In this document: positions 14,486 to 16,728 of the stretch, piece after piece | How positions within the stretch are numbered: the stretch's first letter is position 1 | Layout: each line of letters opens with the position of its first letter | Source: Candidatus Hodarchaeota archaeon | Lineage (GTDB): Archaea > Asgardarchaeota > Heimdallarchaeia > Hodarchaeales > Hodarchaeaceae | Reading direction: 5' to 3' | NCBI GenBank assembly: GCA_016840305.1 | Contig: JAEOSP010000755.1 | Location: 1-16,728 of the forward strand | DNA: 16,728 bases | Program-made: the position numbers and the translations under genes | The notes under the pieces: model-generated | Database searches by the model: none | What the model saw: only the letters and a program-made list of their open reading frames with translations | What the model was told of the DNA's origin: nothing

Positions 14486-15091
14486 TTAAATATAGGTTAA
14501 TCGGCTATCATGATGATTAAGTTTGATAAATTCGATATTCCTTGGTGAGTGTTCTTCAGGTTCGAAGTGCCCTTCATAAAATTCATGGGGAAAAAGGGCA
14601 TTTAGGCCATACGCTGCAATCTTATAAACGGGATGTTTAGTATTAAATATCTCCCTTGATATCGCTCTAGTGATTTCTCTTGTCTCATTTTCTTCATTCA
14701 CACCAACCGAATGAATATATTCATGAAGGAGTAAATGGAATAAATAGGCTTTGTAGTGGGCTTCTGGGGTTTCTTCTCGCATTATTTGTAATACATTACG
14801 ATTAAGATAAATTTCATTTGTCCCAACACGATGATATCCTCCTACAAACCCTCGCGGATGGAATCCAAGATCTTCTAATCCTAGTAAAATACCTGAATGT
14901 GATTTTCTGAGAATATTACTCACAATTCTTCTAATTAAATCAAAAAGTTGTGAATAGTCGCTGGAGTTTATTGCATCATATTCAGTATGAAACGAGCGAA
15001 GTAGTGTTTTATCCACAGTCATTACCTGTATAGCTATAAACTCCATTCTTTTAAAATGACTGACATTCGGGCATCGGAGAAGAAGTTGCAC
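14486..15091 (-). CDS. Putative HExxH zinc metallopeptidase
   Basis: A 201-residue soluble protein with the zinc-peptidase motif HEYIH (His123, Glu124, His127) in a hydrophobic helix (AYLFHLLLHEYIHSVG). It is followed by NEENETREITRAI, where Glu136 or Glu139 could be the third metal ligand, as in thermolysin-like gluzincins. Upstream, YHRVGTNEIYLNRNVL resembles the edge strand that precedes the active helix in minimal metallopeptidases. There is no signal peptide or membrane segment, so it should be cytoplasmic. The start is GTG at 15091, with TTTAAAAAG about 20 bases before it and no Shine-Dalgarno. ATG at 15046 would shorten it by 15 residues. The family is not recognised; the catalytic call rests on one motif. 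It diverges from the AGPS-like gene. Confidence 0.7.
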   Translation of the reverse strand: MQLLLRCPNVSHFKRMEFIAIQVMTVDKTLLRSFHTEYDAINSSDYSQLFDLIRRIVSNILRKSHSGILLGLEDLGFHPRGFVGGYHRVGTNEIYLNRNVLQIMREETPEAHYKAYLFHLLLHEYIHSVGVNEENETREITRAISREIFNTKHPVYKIAAYGLNALFPHEFYEGHFEPEEHSPRNIEFIKLNHHDSRLTYI

Positions 15092-15213
15092 TTTAACAAA
15101 TGAATCTTTTTAAATGTCTTAATGATGTTTTTACCCAGCTTTCATCACTGTAATTTCGATAGAGTATTTAGTATTCTAATTTCTGTGAATAGACCAAGGA
15201 TTATGTAGATAAA
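15092..15213. promoter_or_regulatory. Divergent promoter region, HExxH and AGPS-like genes
   Basis: The spacer is 122 bases. On the minus strand TTTAAAAAG (about 15107-15115) fits a TATA box for a leaderless HExxH transcript. On the plus strand AAGGA (15196-15200) is a weak, distant ribosome binding site (13-base gap) for the AGPS-like ATG, and the TATA signal there is poor. Confidence 0.35.
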
Positions 15214-16728
15214 ATGGAACCTCTGAAAAACGCCACAAAATGGGGAGATCGTGAGTCTGCTTATATAAAAGTAACCGAACCGCTAAAAAAATTTGTTTTT
15301 GATCATTTAGGTATGGATCCAAGCACCCTTCCCAAAAAATACCCGCAAAAGAAGACTTTAGATGCTATACTAGGTGATTCACATCTTTCGGCCACCTATC
15401 TCTCTGAGTTAGGACAGTTAATTGATAAAACACAAATATCTACTGATCCTTGGACCCGCATAACCAACTCTTTAGGTCAAGGTTATCTGGAATCGCTTCG
15501 TTCGCGTTTTTCGGATATACCAGCTGTTGTTGAATTAGTTGTTTTTCCTCATAATCATGAGGAAGTCGTTAAGGTTGTCCAATTAGCAAATAAACATAAA
15601 GTTCCCATTTCAACTGTAGCTGGAGCTACAACTGTCACGCTAGGTATTGAACCTTCTCTCGGCATCATAGCAGTAAATTTAACACAGATGAATAAAATAC
15701 TTAATGTGAATGCTGAAGCACAATATATCGCCGTTGAAAGTGGGATATTGGGCCCTGATCTAGAAACCCAGCTAAAAACCTATGGCTTGACTCTTGGACA
15801 TTTTCCTCAATCGTTTGAATATAGTACACTGGGGGGATGGGCTGCCACACGGGGTGCAGGACAAAATTCTACTCTTTACGGCAAAATTGAAGATATGGTG
15901 ATGGGGATGAAGTTTGTTACGGGATTAGGAGAAACATTAATCACCAAAAAGGCCCCAGCACGAGCAACAGGGCCCGATATCAATCATATACTGCTTGGTT
16001 CCGAAGGAACTTTTGGTATAATTACCGAAATGACCCTACGTGTTTGGAAAACTCCTGAAAGGACGCGTTTGTCAGCTTTTTTCTTCAAAAGTTTCGAAGA
16101 AGGACTCTTAGCATATAAAGAGATTCTACAAAACGGATATCGTCCTTCAGTGATGCGTATATCAGACAGCGAAGAGACTTCCCATAATATTGTTGCTCAA
16201 GCGTTAATGCGGGATCCCCCCAAGATACCTTTTTCTTACCGAATGCTGTTGCAATTCCTAGAAAAAAGAGGTTATAAGGATGGAACACGCTGCATGGGCG
16301 TTCTCTCATTTGAAGGTGATTCCCCGCTCGTTTCCTTGACATTCAAACAAGCAAAGAAGTCTATTAACAAATATAAAGGAGTTTTTCTTGGATCAAGACC
16401 CGCAAAAAGCTGGTACAAAAGACGGTATGAACTTCCTTTTATCCGTGATCCCCTCATTGATCATGGTATCCTCATTGAAACGTTTGAAACTAGTACTACT
16501 TGGGATAATATTATGAATTTATATCGTGTCACAAGAAAAATATTGAAACCTGAATGTCCAATTCTCTGGACGCATGGTAGTCATTTTTACCCAAATGGTG
16601 CTAATCTCTATTTCACACTCGTTGCACCGCAAAAGGAGAATGATGAATTCAACCAGTATTATCACATCAGGAAGACAGTATTAGATACATTCCAAGCTAA
16701 TGGCGGAACTTTGAGTCATCATCATGGA
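15214..16728 (+). CDS. FAD-linked oxidase of the alkylglycerone-phosphate synthase (AGPS) family, 3' end beyond window
   Basis: 505 residues are visible with no stop; the gene leaves the window. AGPS swaps the acyl chain of acyl-dihydroxyacetone phosphate for a fatty alcohol, making the ether bond of alkyl ether lipids, with FAD as a non-covalent cofactor. Landmarks in order: RFSDIPAVVELVVFPHNHEEV (98-118), the FAD loop TVAGATTV (134-141), MNKILNV, ESGILGPDLE (175-184), STLGGWAATRGAGQ (204-217), YGKIEDMV (222-229), TGPDINHILLGSEGTFGIITE (252-272), ETFETSTTWD (422-431), LYF with Tyr466, and SHHHG (501-505), the family's histidine cluster. The match to animal AGPS extends along the whole length. 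The FAD loop departs from the usual GGGTSV. Perhaps 40-60 residues are missing at the end. D-lactate or glycolate oxidases share the fold but lack HHHG. The start is ATG at 15214. Confidence 0.88.
   Translation, partial: MEPLKNATKWGDRESAYIKVTEPLKKFVFDHLGMDPSTLPKKYPQKKTLDAILGDSHLSATYLSELGQLIDKTQISTDPWTRITNSLGQGYLESLRSRFSDIPAVVELVVFPHNHEEVVKVVQLANKHKVPISTVAGATTVTLGIEPSLGIIAVNLTQMNKILNVNAEAQYIAVESGILGPDLETQLKTYGLTLGHFPQSFEYSTLGGWAATRGAGQNSTLYGKIEDMVMGMKFVTGLGETLITKKAPARATGPDINHILLGSEGTFGIITEMTLRVWKTPERTRLSAFFFKSFEEGLLAYKEILQNGYRPSVMRISDSEETSHNIVAQALMRDPPKIPFSYRMLLQFLEKRGYKDGTRCMGVLSFEGDSPLVSLTFKQAKKSINKYKGVFLGSRPAKSWYKRRYELPFIRDPLIDHGILIETFETSTTWDNIMNLYRVTRKILKPECPILWTHGSHFYPNGANLYFTLVAPQKENDEFNQYYHIRKTVLDTFQANGGTLSHHHG

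Noticed and set aside
16085..16457. Minus-strand open frames opposite the AGPS-like gene
   Set aside because: The plus-strand frame is continuous and strongly conserved through this stretch, so these are shadows.

Overview
The window looks like a piece of an archaeal chromosome. The DNA is AT-rich. Several genes have Shine-Dalgarno GGAG/GGAGG sequences followed by GTG, TTG or possibly CTG starts. Others have an A/T-rich TATA-like box about 20-35 bases before the start and no Shine-Dalgarno, which fits leaderless archaeal transcripts. The gene content (a HerA/VirB4-type ATPase, small winged-helix proteins, zinc-ribbon membrane proteins, a surface-protein C-terminal anchor, an alkylglycerone-phosphate-synthase-like enzyme) would suit an Asgard-type archaeon. 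That placement is inference from gene style only. I see no tRNA, rRNA, CRISPR array, transposase or integrase.

Layout. (1) 18-1066 (+): a two-gene operon of a SatD-like protein with a C-terminal helix-turn-helix and a short DUF3307-like membrane protein. (2) 1197-2339 (+): a long coiled-coil protein ending in a winged helix, convergent with (3) 4502-2364 (-), a 712-residue HerA/VirB4-like ATPase. (4) 4503-5223: non-coding, with the decayed C-terminus of a surface protein at 4784-4996. (5) 5224-7769 (+): an acyltransferase-3 membrane protein followed by a membrane-anchored serine hydrolase of the beta-lactamase/class C fold. (6) 7865-8920 (+): a 74-residue winged-helix-like protein next to a short-chain dehydrogenase. 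(7) 10446-8968 (-): an extremely acidic membrane protein carrying three copies of a 17-residue motif. (8) 10934-12196 (+): an MFS transporter with a perfect palindrome at its promoter. (9) 12408-12238 (-): a second decayed copy of the surface-protein C-terminus, inverted relative to the first and with a stop in its membrane anchor. (10) 13336-12446 (-): an alpha/beta hydrolase. (11) 13891-13502 (-): a zinc-ribbon membrane protein cut by an in-frame TAA although its promoter and ribosome binding site look intact. (12) 14074-14448 (+): a small membrane protein. (13) 15091-14486 (-): an HExxH putative metallopeptidase. (14) 15214 to the window end (+): an FAD enzyme of the alkylglycerone-phosphate synthase (AGPS) family, cut by the window edge just after its HHHG signature.

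How the genes may work together. Clear co-transcription is supported for the SatD/DUF3307 pair and plausible for acyltransferase/serine hydrolase and winged-helix/dehydrogenase. Several products act at the membrane or cell surface (acyltransferase, serine hydrolase, acidic repeat protein, MFS, AGPS for ether lipids, and the two surface-protein remnants). The region therefore reads as a mixed envelope and accessory area rather than one pathway. The points most worth a second look are the cyclase-like pattern in the SatD protein, the repeated motif of the acidic protein, the interrupted zinc-ribbon gene, the inverted surface-protein remnants bounding 4.8-12.4 kb, and an AGPS homologue in an apparent archaeon.
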